Below, in pieces: positions 18,068-26,827 of a DNA stretch of 64,000 nt. Origin of the DNA: Mucilaginibacter tundrae (GTDB taxonomy: Bacteria > Bacteroidota > Bacteroidia > Sphingobacteriales > Sphingobacteriaceae); assembly GCF_013408825.1 (NCBI RefSeq), contig NZ_JACCBZ010000003.1:124001-188000 (forward strand), written 5' to 3'. Position 1 is the stretch's first letter. Each line of letters starts with the position of its first letter. The position numbers and the translations under genes are program-made. The notes under the pieces were generated by a model. It was not told the DNA's origin, searched no databases, and was given only the letters and a program-made list of their open reading frames with translations.

Positions 18068-18970
18068 ATGAAGCATTTGCTTGTTTTTATCCCGCTAATT
18101 TTATTTCTGAACCAATCGTTTGCTCAGCATACTGACGAAAGTAACAGTCTTAACCGGTTAAATATGTACCAGGACAGTTTAGCTGACCTTGGCAAGGTGA
18201 TGATTAACAATGATAATGAGTTGGAACGGCAAAATGCAAATACCATGTTTGTTAAAACATTGGTTGCTGCCTTAAAAGTGCCCAATTCATTTTTGTTTCC
18301 ATTTGATTCTGTAAAAACTGTTAGCATCTTAAATTCACCTGATAACCGTTTCCGCATATTAAGCTGGCATATTATGAATGATGATGGTAGCTACCGTTTT
18401 TATGGCGCTTTGCAATTAAATACCGGCGGACCTTTGAAACTGTTTCCTCTAGTAGATTATTCTCCGTTACTGGAACATCCTGAAGATTCGGTTACTGATA
18501 ACCGCAAATGGTATGGTGCCCAGTATTATAAAATAATCAGGGTAACCGGTGATAAATCTTATTACGTGCTGCTTGGCTGGAAAGGCTACACCGTTAATTC
18601 CACAAAAAAGGTAATTGAGGTACTTTCATTTAAAAATGATAAACCTGTCTTCGGTATGGAAGTATTCGGTACATCAAAGCATACAAGAATCATATTTCAA
18701 TACACACGCCAGGCATCTATGCTATTAAAGTACGTTCCCGAGCAGGATTTGATCGTGTTTGATCACCTTTCCCCTCCTGACGATAAGTCCAAGAAAAACC
18801 CGGAAACCTTTGGCCCTGATTTAAGCTATGACGGCTACAAGTTAATTAATGGCAGATGGAAATATGAGGACAATTTGGACATGCGAAATGTTCCGGACGA
18901 ACATGACAATGAATTTACAGATCCCAAAAAACAAGCTATAGAGGATAGATCAAGCATCCAACATAATTAA
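18068..18970 (+). CDS. Exported hypothetical protein
   Basis: A 300-aa protein with a clear Sec signal peptide (MKHLLVFIPLILFLNQSFAQ, cleavage after about residue 19). The rest is mixed alpha/beta with many aromatic residues and no transmembrane segment, so it is probably periplasmic. The segment GAQYYKIIRVTGDKSYYVLL is well ordered. No domain family is recognised. It starts 43 nt after the thiolase stop and may share its transcript, though no functional link is evident. Confidence 0.75.
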   Translation: MKHLLVFIPLILFLNQSFAQHTDESNSLNRLNMYQDSLADLGKVMINNDNELERQNANTMFVKTLVAALKVPNSFLFPFDSVKTVSILNSPDNRFRILSWHIMNDDGSYRFYGALQLNTGGPLKLFPLVDYSPLLEHPEDSVTDNRKWYGAQYYKIIRVTGDKSYYVLLGWKGYTVNSTKKVIEVLSFKNDKPVFGMEVFGTSKHTRIIFQYTRQASMLLKYVPEQDLIVFDHLSPPDDKSKKNPETFGPDLSYDGYKLINGRWKYEDNLDMRNVPDEHDNEFTDPKKQAIEDRSSIQHN

Positions 18971-19086
18971 TTAAATAACCCCTAATAGTTCACAATCAAA
19001 ATATTAACCGACTGTAGTGTAATACTTTCGATATTAAATTTTGATTTGACAGAATAATAGTATTTTAGTCGAAATTAACTGATCTC

Positions 19087-20598
19087 ATGAGTGAATATGT
19101 ACCTGTCTCGGAAGTAGTTCCGAAAAAATCAAAGTATCCCCGAAGCATACCATTTATTATTGGTAACGAAGCTGCTGAACGCTTTAGCTTTTATGGAATG
19201 CGTTCGATACTGGTAACCTTTTTGGTAGCCCAATTTTATAATCCCACACATAATCCGGCCCTAACTACAGTTGCAGAGGCAAGAGCTAATGAAAGCACCC
19301 ACTTTTTTGTTGCCTTAGCTTACTCGTTGCCATTTGTTGGTGGTTTAGTGGCCGACTGGTTTACAGGTAAATACAAAATCATTTTGTATATCTCTATAGT
19401 TTATTGCTTAGGACATTTATTCCTGGCTTTATTTGATACTAATTTAAATGGTTTTACAATAGGACTTATATTGGTAGCCATTGGTGCCGGGGGTATCAAA
19501 TCATGCGTATCAGCAAACGTCGGTGATCAATTCGATGCATCTAATCAGGATCTGTTAGATAAAGTTTATGGCTGGTTCTACTTCAGTATCAATGCAGGAT
19601 CAATGATTGCGACTGTAATGATACCATGGACTTATGAAACTTATGGTGCAAAATGGGCATTCGGTATACCAGGCATATTAATGGGCTTAGCAACAATTAT
19701 ATTCTTTTCCGGCCGTAAAATGTATGTAAGGGTTCCACCATCAGGTGTAAACCGAAATAACTTCGTCTTTATATCTTTCTATGCTTTATTCAATCTCAGC
19801 AAAAAGAAAAAAGGCGAATCATGGCTTGATGTGGCTAAAACTAATTACGACCCGATTAAAGTTGAAGGCATTAAGGCGGTATACCGTGTTATGGCTGTAT
19901 TCTTTTTCGCATTGGCATTTTGGGCTGTATGGGATCAAAATCTTTCGGAATGGGTATTGCAAGCCGCTAAAATGAACCGTACATTGTACATAGGATCTTT
20001 TCACTTCACCATGTTGCCAGGCCAGGTACAAACCTTTAATCCTGTGTTTTTATTAATATTTATTCCATTATTTAGTTATTGGTTATATCCTTATTTAGAT
20101 AGCATCGGCCTGAAAACAACTCCGTTAAGAAGATTAGGCACGGGTTTAGTTTTAACCGCTTTATCTTTTGTAATTATAGCGTTAATTCAAACTAATATAG
20201 ACAATGGCGGACATCCGACCATTTGGTGGCAAATATTCGCTTATGTTATATTATCAGCGGCAGAGGTATTAGTATCAATTACCGGATTAGAATATGCTTA
20301 TACACATTCTCCAAAATCGATGAAAAGTACCATGACCGCTATTTGGTTATTGGTTGTTGCTTTGGGTAACACCATCACTGCAATGGTTAATGGCAATATA
20401 TCAAGCGGAGGCTTTTTGTCTCACCGCTTACAGGGTGCTAATTATTATTGGTTCTTTGTATGGTTTATCACTGTATTTGTAGTCGTATTTATGTTCGTAT
20501 CACCTCGTTTGAAAGAACGAAGCTATATTTTAGATCCTGACCAGGAACCAATTCCCGTAGAAAGAAGCAAAATTATTGCCGATACAAATAATTTATAA
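19087..20598 (+). CDS. Proton-dependent oligopeptide transporter (POT/PTR2 family)
   Basis: A 503-aa integral membrane protein of the major facilitator type. The family motif ExxERFxxYG is present as NEAAERFSFYGM near residue 30, followed by many hydrophobic helices (12-14 expected). It should import di- and tripeptides with protons. The C terminus is short and polar. It is followed by an intrinsic terminator at 20617-20648 and appears to be transcribed alone, 116 bp after the previous gene. Confidence 0.95.
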   Translation: MSEYVPVSEVVPKKSKYPRSIPFIIGNEAAERFSFYGMRSILVTFLVAQFYNPTHNPALTTVAEARANESTHFFVALAYSLPFVGGLVADWFTGKYKIILYISIVYCLGHLFLALFDTNLNGFTIGLILVAIGAGGIKSCVSANVGDQFDASNQDLLDKVYGWFYFSINAGSMIATVMIPWTYETYGAKWAFGIPGILMGLATIIFFSGRKMYVRVPPSGVNRNNFVFISFYALFNLSKKKKGESWLDVAKTNYDPIKVEGIKAVYRVMAVFFFALAFWAVWDQNLSEWVLQAAKMNRTLYIGSFHFTMLPGQVQTFNPVFLLIFIPLFSYWLYPYLDSIGLKTTPLRRLGTGLVLTALSFVIIALIQTNIDNGGHPTIWWQIFAYVILSAAEVLVSITGLEYAYTHSPKSMKSTMTAIWLLVVALGNTITAMVNGNISSGGFLSHRLQGANYYWFFVWFITVFVVVFMFVSPRLKERSYILDPDQEPIPVERSKIIADTNNL

Positions 20599-20616
20599 TC
20601 AACATATAGTTGTAAG

Positions 20617-20648
20617 AAAACAGGAAGGTATAACGCTTTCCTGTTTTT
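20617..20648 (+). terminator. Intrinsic terminator of the POT transporter gene
   Basis: Stem AAAACAGGAA (20617-20626) pairs with TTCCTGTTTT (20639-20648), followed by a T-rich run. It lies 18 nt after the stop codon. Confidence 0.85.
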
Positions 20649-20675
20649 TTATTTTTTATACAGTGTAAATTCCCC

Positions 20676-20683
20676 TATTTTTG
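20676..20683 (+). promoter_or_regulatory. Bacteroidota -7 promoter element for the glycosyltransferase gene
   Basis: TATTTTTG fits the TAnnTTTG consensus and lies 30 nt upstream of the GTG start at 20714, just after the preceding terminator. Confidence 0.5.
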
Positions 20684-20713
20684 GTGCTTTACCAAATTAG
20701 CCCCCATACTTGA

Positions 20714-21448
20714 GTGCCTGATAGTATAGTAATAATACCAACGTATAACGAAAAAGAAAATATTGAACGGATGATCCGTAAGGTATTTTCATTGCCCCAT
20801 GATTTTCATTTGCTCATCATAGACGACGGATCGCCCGATGGTACCCAGAATATCATAAGAGCTATGCAACATGATTATCCTGATACACTTTTCTTAGAAG
20901 CCCGTGCAGGAAAACAAGGCCTCGGAACTGCTTACATTCATGGTTTTAAATGGGCCATTGAACGCCAGTACGATTATATTTTTGAGATGGATGCCGATTT
21001 CTCTCATAATCCTGACGACTTATTAAGATTGAGAGAAGCAGCCGTAAGCGGCGCGGACGCGGTTATCGGTTCAAGATATATTAATGGCGTAAATGTAGTT
21101 AACTGGCCTATGAGTAGGGTGCTGATGAGTTATTTCGCATCAGTATATGTTCGTTTTATAACGGGCATTAAAGTGCAGGACTCTACAGCCGGATTTATGT
21201 GTTATAAGCGCAAAGTTTTAGAAACCATTAAGCTTAACAAAATATCATTTGTAGGCTATGCCTTCCAAATAGAGATGAAATATACTGCCATTAAACATGG
21301 TTTTAAACTAGTTGAAGTACCTATCATCTTTACCGACAGAACTGCCGGTACATCCAAAATGTCGACCGGTATTTTTAAGGAAGCTTTTTGGGGGGTGATT
21401 CAAATGAAGATCAATAGCATATTCAGGAAATATCCCGAAGGGGAATAA
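20714..21448 (+). CDS. Polyprenyl-phosphate mannosyl/glucosyltransferase (GT2)
   Basis: A 244-aa glycosyltransferase family 2 protein resembling polyprenol monophosphomannose synthase (dolichyl-phosphate mannosyltransferase). It shows the nucleotide-sugar fold start IVIIPTYNEKENIERMI, then DDGSPDGT and the metal-binding EMDADFSHNP. It should transfer a hexose from a nucleotide sugar to a polyprenyl phosphate. The start codon is GTG at 20714 (VPDSIVIIP), as no ATG lies in frame before the conserved core. No transmembrane tail is present. It is followed by a nested AT-rich palindrome. Confidence 0.9.
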   Translation: MPDSIVIIPTYNEKENIERMIRKVFSLPHDFHLLIIDDGSPDGTQNIIRAMQHDYPDTLFLEARAGKQGLGTAYIHGFKWAIERQYDYIFEMDADFSHNPDDLLRLREAAVSGADAVIGSRYINGVNVVNWPMSRVLMSYFASVYVRFITGIKVQDSTAGFMCYKRKVLETIKLNKISFVGYAFQIEMKYTAIKHGFKLVEVPIIFTDRTAGTSKMSTGIFKEAFWGVIQMKINSIFRKYPEGE

Positions 21449-21451
21449 TTC

Positions 21452-21529
21452 AATTTTGGATTTCGGATGTTCGATTTCGGAATTGTCACCTTAAATTCTT
21501 CAATTTTGAAATTTGAAGAATCCAAAATT
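21452..21529. repeat. Nested AT-rich palindrome between glycosyltransferase and ruvB
   Basis: Outer arms AATTTTGGA (21452-21460) and TCCAAAATT (21521-21529) enclose inner arms ATTCTTCAA (21495-21503) and TTGAAGAAT (21513-21521). It may end the upstream transcript or be a remnant of a small repeat; there is no strong T-run. Confidence 0.4.
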
Positions 21530-21557
21530 CGAATATAAATACTAAATTCGTTGGCAA

Positions 21558-22580
21558 ATGAACGAGAATCTTGATCCTGAAAGCGAGCGCCTCTCTCCTG
21601 CCGAACGTGATATTGAAAAAGTTTTACGGCCGCAGGCTTTTGAGGATTTTACCGGTCAGCATAAAATATTAGCCAACTTACGCATATTTGTACAAGCTGC
21701 CCGCCAGCGTGGCGAAGCGCTTGACCACGTATTGCTGCATGGCCCTCCCGGATTAGGCAAAACTACCCTATCGCACATTATCGCCAATGAAATGGGCGTG
21801 GGTATTAAAATAACATCAGGCCCTGTACTGGACAAACCTGGCGATCTTGCCGGATTACTGACTAATCTTGAAACAGGTGACATTTTGTTTATTGATGAGA
21901 TACACCGGCTAAGTCCGTTGGTTGAGGAATATTTATACTCAGCAATGGAAGATTTTAAAATAGATATTATGCTGGAGAGTGGCCCGAATGCGCGCTCGGT
22001 GCAAATATCATTAAATCCCTTTACATTGGTTGGCGCTACAACACGTTCAGGTTTGCTAACCTCACCCCTGCGTGCAAGGTTTGGCATCAATTCAAGGCTT
22101 GAATATTATGATGCCAAGTTATTAACTACTATAGTATTGCGATCATCGTCTATATTAAAAACACCTATTAGTGACGAAGGTGCCTATGAAATAGCCCGCC
22201 GTAGTCGTGGCACGCCGCGTATAGCCAATGCCTTATTGCGCCGAACGCGCGATTTCGCGCAAATTAAAGGTGACGGTACAATTGATACTGCTATTGCTAA
22301 ATATGCGTTAAATGCATTGAATGTAGATGAGCACGGGTTGGATGAAATGGATAATAAAATATTGCTCACTATCATCGAGAAGTTTAAAGGTGGCCCTGTG
22401 GGCTTAAAGACCATATCCACTGCTGTAGGTGAAGAAGAAGGCACTATAGAAGAAGTTTACGAACCATTTTTAATACAGGAAGGTTTTTTAATGCGCACAT
22501 CCCGTGGTCGTGAGGCTACAGAGGCTGCATATAAACATCTTGGTAAAATAAAACTGGGTGGTAATCCTTCGTTATTTTAA
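21558..22580 (+). CDS. ruvB: Holliday junction branch migration helicase RuvB
   Basis: A 340-aa AAA+ ATPase that drives branch migration of Holliday junctions with RuvA. Walker A is GPPGLGKT (residues 62-69), Walker B is LFIDEIHR (about 110-117), sensor 1 lies in [20 protein letters not shown] with the arginine finger region, and the C-terminal winged helix includes [17 protein letters not shown]. Length and order are normal for the family. No ruvA or ruvC is adjacent. It is followed 21 nt later by an exported oxidoreductase. Confidence 0.98.
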   Translation: MNENLDPESERLSPAERDIEKVLRPQAFEDFTGQHKILANLRIFVQAARQRGEALDHVLLHGPPGLGKTTLSHIIANEMGVGIKITSGPVLDKPGDLAGLLTNLETGDILFIDEIHRLSPLVEEYLYSAMEDFKIDIMLESGPNARSVQISLNPFTLVGATTRSGLLTSPLRARFGINSRLEYYDAKLLTTIVLRSSSILKTPISDEGAYEIARRSRGTPRIANALLRRTRDFAQIKGDGTIDTAIAKYALNALNVDEHGLDEMDNKILLTIIEKFKGGPVGLKTISTAVGEEEGTIEEVYEPFLIQEGFLMRTSRGREATEAAYKHLGKIKLGGNPSLF

Positions 22581-22601
22581 GATAAACCAATATTCCTACA
22601 T

Positions 22602-23687
22602 ATGAGAAATTTCAGAAAAACCATCGTAGTAATGGCCTTGTCGGCCTGCGTAGCGTTCCAAGCGAATGCTCAAAGGTTACGTTTAGCTGTTGCCGGGTTA
22701 AACCACAACCATGTTTATGGCATTTTAAGCAGGTACAAAGACGGCACCGCCAATATAGTTGGTATTGCCGAGCCTAATAAAGCTTTATGGATAAAATTTG
22801 GTAAAATATTTCATATCCCGGATTCGTTGTTTTATACGGACTTGAAAACAATGGTGCTAAAGACTAAACCAGATGCGGTTCTAGGTTACAATGAGGCTGC
22901 CGGCCATGTGAAAATTGTTGAGATTTGTGCCCCATTGCACATCCCGGTGATGGTTGAAAAACCGCTTGCTGCAACACTGGATCAAGCAAAAAGAATACAG
23001 GAATTAGCCAGTCAATACCAAATTCAAGTATTAACTAATTACGAAACCACTTGGTATCCATCAAATTGGGATGTTTACAATACGGTAAATGCAGGCACTA
23101 TTGGTTCGGTTAAACGAATGGTAGCACATGACGGGCATCAAGGGCCAAAAGAAATTGGATGTAGTGATGAGTTTTTAGCCTGGCTAACCGATCCTGTTTT
23201 GAACGGTGCGGGTGCATTGAATGATTTTGGTTGCTATGGCGCCGATTTAATGACCTGGATGATGCATGGACAAAAACCTATCGCTGTTACTGCCGTTTTG
23301 AGGCATTATAAGCCAGCGGTTTATCCGAAAGTAGATGATGATGCTACCGTAATTGTTGAATACCCTGGTGCAACCGGCGAGATTGAAGGCTCATGGAATT
23401 GGCCGTTCTCGATTAAAGATTTTGAGGTGTTTGGCGAAACCGGGTATTTACATGCTTTAGATACCAGCCACATTGTTAGCCGCATGCGCGAAAAGATCAT
23501 CGGATCGAAGAACGTTGAGCCTTTAGCAGCGCCGATAAATGACCCGATCGTTTATTTAACTGCAGTTCTACATCACCAGATATCAGGTACTGATGATCTA
23601 TCATCATTAAATTATAATATGGTGGTTATGGAAATACTTGATGCAGCTAAAAGATCGGCACAAGAAGGAAAGCGAATTGTTTTATAA
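22602..23687 (+). CDS. Exported Gfo/Idh/MocA-family oxidoreductase
   Basis: A 361-aa protein with a Sec-type signal peptide (about residues 1-23, ending AFQANAQ). The mature protein has a Rossmann-like start (RLRLAVAGLNHNHVYG) and the family motif EKPLA at about residue 113, and then an alpha/beta substrate domain. The family oxidises sugars or cyclitols with tightly bound NAD(P). Sec export is less usual than Tat export for this family. The usual GxGxxG is replaced by AGLNHNH, so cofactor binding may be altered. The substrate is unknown. Confidence 0.85.
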   Translation: MRNFRKTIVVMALSACVAFQANAQRLRLAVAGLNHNHVYGILSRYKDGTANIVGIAEPNKALWIKFGKIFHIPDSLFYTDLKTMVLKTKPDAVLGYNEAAGHVKIVEICAPLHIPVMVEKPLAATLDQAKRIQELASQYQIQVLTNYETTWYPSNWDVYNTVNAGTIGSVKRMVAHDGHQGPKEIGCSDEFLAWLTDPVLNGAGALNDFGCYGADLMTWMMHGQKPIAVTAVLRHYKPAVYPKVDDDATVIVEYPGATGEIEGSWNWPFSIKDFEVFGETGYLHALDTSHIVSRMREKIIGSKNVEPLAAPINDPIVYLTAVLHHQISGTDDLSSLNYNMVVMEILDAAKRSAQEGKRIVL

Positions 23688-23780
23688 TAAAGTTGATGTT
23701 AATTTGTTTATAAATTGAGATTTATTAAAATATAAATTATCTTAATTTCGCCATTGTTAAATTATTATATAACATCTACT

Positions 23781-24548
23781 ATGTTAAAACAACTTTTTTC
23801 AGTATTATCATTAGGCTTAATAAGCACCATAAGTGTTCAAGCGCAATCAAACACCGCGGCTATCATGGCGCGCAAACAGGTTCCAGTAATTTGCTATCAT
23901 CAAATACGCGATTGGAAACCGACAGATTCTAAAACATCCAAAGACTACATTATTCCACCTGCTGCATTTAGGGATCACATTAAAATGTTGGCTGATAGTG
24001 GTTACCATACTATTTCGCCAGATCAACTTTATAATTATTTAACTAAGGGCGCCCCACTGCCAAGTAAACCTATCCTGTTAACATTTGATGACACCGATGG
24101 TGACCAATGGGATGTGGCAAGGCCAACATTGAAAAAATATGGTTTTAAAGGTACATTCTTTATCATGACCGTATCATTAGGGAAAAAACATTATATGAGC
24201 TCGGCGCAGGTAAAACAATTATCTGATGAAGGCAACACAATTGGTGGCCATACCTGGAACCACAGCAATTTTAAGAAATTTGCAGGAAAAGACTGGCAGA
24301 TACAATTAGACAAACCTGATGCAAAATTGCAGGAGATCACAGGTAAACAAATCACTTACTTTGCTTACCCGTTTGGTTTATGGAATGCACAAAACTTGCC
24401 TGAATTACATAAAAGAGGCATTAAACTGGCTTTCCAGTTAGCTGATAAACGTGACCCGCAAGACCCGCTGATGACTGTTAGAAGAATTTTAGACAGTGGT
24501 TATTGGACTACTAAAACGTTTAGCAATAACGTTAGGCATAGTTTCTAA
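23781..24548 (+). CDS. Exported polysaccharide deacetylase (NodB-type)
   Basis: A 255-aa protein from the ATG at 23781; an earlier in-frame ATG at 23754 gives nine extra residues that would spoil the signal peptide, so it was not chosen. The signal peptide ends VQAQS. The NodB domain shows LLTFDDTDGDQWD (catalytic Asp and metal Asp), GGHTWNHS (metal His pair) and FAYPFGLW. It should remove acetyl groups from cell-envelope or extracellular polysaccharide. It begins 93 nt after the oxidoreductase and ends just before a strong terminator. Confidence 0.9.
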   Translation: MLKQLFSVLSLGLISTISVQAQSNTAAIMARKQVPVICYHQIRDWKPTDSKTSKDYIIPPAAFRDHIKMLADSGYHTISPDQLYNYLTKGAPLPSKPILLTFDDTDGDQWDVARPTLKKYGFKGTFFIMTVSLGKKHYMSSAQVKQLSDEGNTIGGHTWNHSNFKKFAGKDWQIQLDKPDAKLQEITGKQITYFAYPFGLWNAQNLPELHKRGIKLAFQLADKRDPQDPLMTVRRILDSGYWTTKTFSNNVRHSF

Positions 24549-24576
24549 CCACCCAGACCCCTAAAGGGGGAGCTTA
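24548..24576 (+). repeat. Partial copy of a C/G-rich palindromic repeat
   Basis: The short sequence containing CACCCAGACCCCTAAAGGGGG resembles one half of the repeat family found at 58180-58260 and within smc at 60918-60994. The similarity was judged by eye over a short stretch. Confidence 0.35.
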
Positions 24577-24620
24577 TTAAGAAGAGGCTGTTTCATAAGC
24601 ATGAAACAGCCTCTTCTTAA
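24577..24620 (+). terminator. Long-stem terminator after the deacetylase gene
   Basis: A perfect 20-bp inverted repeat (24577-24596 and 24601-24620) with a 4-nt loop AAGC. The lower stem is A/T rich and the end is T/A rich, so it can terminate in both directions. Confidence 0.85.
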
Positions 24621-24669
24621 TTATAATAAACCATGCAAATGCACACGATTTTAAAAGTTTGATTTGTAT

Positions 24670-24677
24670 TATCTTTG
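24670..24677 (+). promoter_or_regulatory. Bacteroidota -7 promoter element for queG
   Basis: TATCTTTG matches TAnnTTTG and lies only 4 nt before the ATG at 24682. A T-rich -33-like site is at 24649-24652. If used, the message would have almost no leader. Confidence 0.6.
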
Positions 24678-24681
24678 CACA

Positions 24682-25620
24682 ATGCAGCTTAAGAAACAAG
24701 CATATTCCGACATGATTAAAACCGAAGCCAAAAACCTTGGCTTTATGTTTTGTGGGATTGCCAAAGCTGAATTTTTAGAACAGGAAGCGCCACGCCTGGA
24801 GGATTGGCTAAAAAAAGGCATGCACGGCGAAATGCAATACATGGAAAACCATTTTGAAAAACGCCTTGACCCACGTTTATTGGTTGATGGTGCAAAATCT
24901 GTTATCTCCCTTGGATTAAATTATTATACTGATAATGACCAACAAGATCCTTTAGCGCCCAAAATATCGCGATACGCTTATGGCGCTGATTATCATCATG
25001 TGATAAAAGATAAGTTAAAACAGTTACTAAATACGATCAACGAAAAAATCGGCGAAGTCGGCGGCCGTGCATTTGTAGATTCGGCACCGGTTTTGGACAG
25101 GGCCTGGGCCAAAAAAGCAGGCATGGGCTGGATAGGTAAAAATGGCAACCTCATTAATAAAAAAGCGGGGTCATTTTTCTTTTTGGCTGAATTGATCATT
25201 GACCTTGAACTGGAATATGATATTGAACCGACTGCAGACCATTGCGGCAGTTGTACGCGTTGTATTGATGCCTGCCCTACTGAGGCTATTGTTGGGCCTT
25301 ATATTGTTGATGGTAGCCGGTGTATCTCCTATCTTACTATCGAACTAAAAAATGAGATCCCTACCGAGTTTAAGGGCAAAATGGATAATTGGATATTCGG
25401 TTGTGATATTTGTCAGGACGTTTGTCCGTGGAATAAATTCTCGGTATTACATAGCGAACCTTCATTTGCACCGCATTCCGAATTGTTAGGCATGAAGAAA
25501 GCTGATTGGGAAGATATTACACACGAAACATTCCAAAAAATATTTAAAAATTCAGCTGTAAAACGCACTAAGTTTGATGGATTAAAAAGAAATATTGAGT
25601 TTTTAAGATCGGTTGATTAG
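24682..25620 (+). CDS. queG: Epoxyqueuosine reductase QueG
   Basis: A 312-aa enzyme that reduces epoxyqueuosine to queuosine in tRNA wobble bases, using cobalamin and two 4Fe-4S clusters. The N-terminal cobalamin-binding region includes [20 protein letters not shown]. The clusters are bound by [12 protein letters not shown] (about residue 188) and CDICQDVCP (about 241). The start was set at the ATG at 24682; the frame extends upstream to a TTG, but a promoter element overlaps that stretch. It appears to be a single-gene transcript. Confidence 0.95.
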   Translation: MQLKKQAYSDMIKTEAKNLGFMFCGIAKAEFLEQEAPRLEDWLKKGMHGEMQYMENHFEKRLDPRLLVDGAKSVISLGLNYYTDNDQQDPLAPKISRYAYGADYHHVIKDKLKQLLNTINEKIGEVGGRAFVDSAPVLDRAWAKKAGMGWIGKNGNLINKKAGSFFFLAELIIDLELEYDIEPTADHCGSCTRCIDACPTEAIVGPYIVDGSRCISYLTIELKNEIPTEFKGKMDNWIFGCDICQDVCPWNKFSVLHSEPSFAPHSELLGMKKADWEDITHETFQKIFKNSAVKRTKFDGLKRNIEFLRSVD

Positions 25621-25627
25621 TTTGAAT

Positions 25628-25681
25628 TAGTTGATTAAGCGAGTAGTTTAACTCTATCAACCAATTCAACCTAATCAACTA
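25628..25681. repeat. AT-rich inverted repeat between queG and the exonuclease gene
   Basis: TAGTTGATTA (25628-25637) and TAATCAACTA (25672-25681) are perfect inverted copies, with further partial copies of AATCAAC around them. It lies between two convergent genes and may serve as a weak bidirectional terminator. Confidence 0.4.
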
Positions 25682-25708
25682 GCTTAACTCAATCAACCAA
25701 TTAATAAC

Positions 25709-26716
25709 TTACCCCTTCTTAAACTTCAATGCCAGCTGTTGCAGCATATCATCATTAACCGGTTTGGCAGGCTCTTCCGGCTTTTTATAGGGTTTATTTT
25801 CGTGATGCGGATTGTTGCTCTTTTGGAAATCAGGTTTTTTAAACTCTTTTGGAGCAGCGGCTTCAGCCGGTTTGGGCTGCGCTGGCCTGGCAGCCTGTCT
25901 TTCTGCATTTTTCTTAGCCGTGAAACGATTGTATATTTCTTCAAGCTTACGCTTAGTGTATAGTGGAAAATCGCCCTGCATCATCCATGAATAATAACTT
26001 GGCTCAACAGCAAATACATCTTCAACCTTTTTGCCTTTATGTTTACCAAAGTTTATTAGTTCTTCACCTTGTTCATTGTATACCATACGGCCTGCGAAAT
26101 CAACGGGTTTGTTTAGGTTGGTAAACTTGTGTAATGCCTCAACTTCATTAGTGACCGGGATGCTTTTGTTGCCTTTTTTATCCTCCCACTCTACATTCTC
26201 ATATTTTTCTATCTGCGCGAGCAAAACCTCCATGGTAGCACGGGTATCAGCTTCAGCAGAGTGCGCATTGATGATATCGTTACCACAATAAAATTTATAA
26301 GCTGCCTTCAAAGTACGTTGCTCCATTTGGTGGAAAATATTCTGCACATCTACAAAATGGCGATTATCCAGGTCGAATACTACGCCCGCACGTAAAAACT
26401 CTTCCATCAGCATCGGGATATCAAATTTATTTGAGTTGAAGCCAGCCAGATCGCTGGTATGTATAAATTCGGCTACCTCTGTTGCTAATTGCTTAAAAGT
26501 ACGTTCATCTTTAATGTCCTCATCGTAAATACCATGGATCAGTGATGATTCCAGCGGGATTGGCATCTCGGGATGTACGCGCCAGGTTTTAACATCCTCG
26601 CTTCCATCGGGGTTAAGTTTGATAACAGAAATTTCAACAATCCTGTCGGCGCCTATATTGGTACCGGTTGCTTCAAGGTCGAAAAATGCAAGCGGTCTTT
26701 TTAAATTCAGTTTCAT
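25709..26716 (-). CDS. DnaQ-like 3'-5' exonuclease with C-terminal DUF3820 domain
   Basis: A 335-aa protein from the ATG at 26716; seven extra codons upstream to 26737 are possible but would precede the conserved core. The exonuclease domain has motif I FFDLEATGT (Asp13, Glu15), motif II around LAGFNSNKFDIPML, and motif III around NAHSAEADTRATMEVL. A DUF3820 segment follows (about residues 210-260, FGKHKGKKVEDV, YYSWMMQGDFP). The tail is rich in Pro, Lys and Ala. It is a DEDD exonuclease, perhaps for proofreading or repair; it is not fused to a polymerase subunit. Confidence 0.92.
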   Translation of the reverse strand: MKLNLKRPLAFFDLEATGTNIGADRIVEISVIKLNPDGSEDVKTWRVHPEMPIPLESSLIHGIYDEDIKDERTFKQLATEVAEFIHTSDLAGFNSNKFDIPMLMEEFLRAGVVFDLDNRHFVDVQNIFHQMEQRTLKAAYKFYCGNDIINAHSAEADTRATMEVLLAQIEKYENVEWEDKKGNKSIPVTNEVEALHKFTNLNKPVDFAGRMVYNEQGEELINFGKHKGKKVEDVFAVEPSYYSWMMQGDFPLYTKRKLEEIYNRFTAKKNAERQAARPAQPKPAEAAAPKEFKKPDFQKSNNPHHENKPYKKPEEPAKPVNDDMLQQLALKFKKG

Positions 26717-26827
26717 TATATAACTATCAGTTTGCAAAGGTGCAAAAGTATACCAAACATTCGGTCACAATAATTTTAAATCTTTTAAAATATTGTTAAT
26801 TTCATCCACCTAAATAGTTTAAACTAA

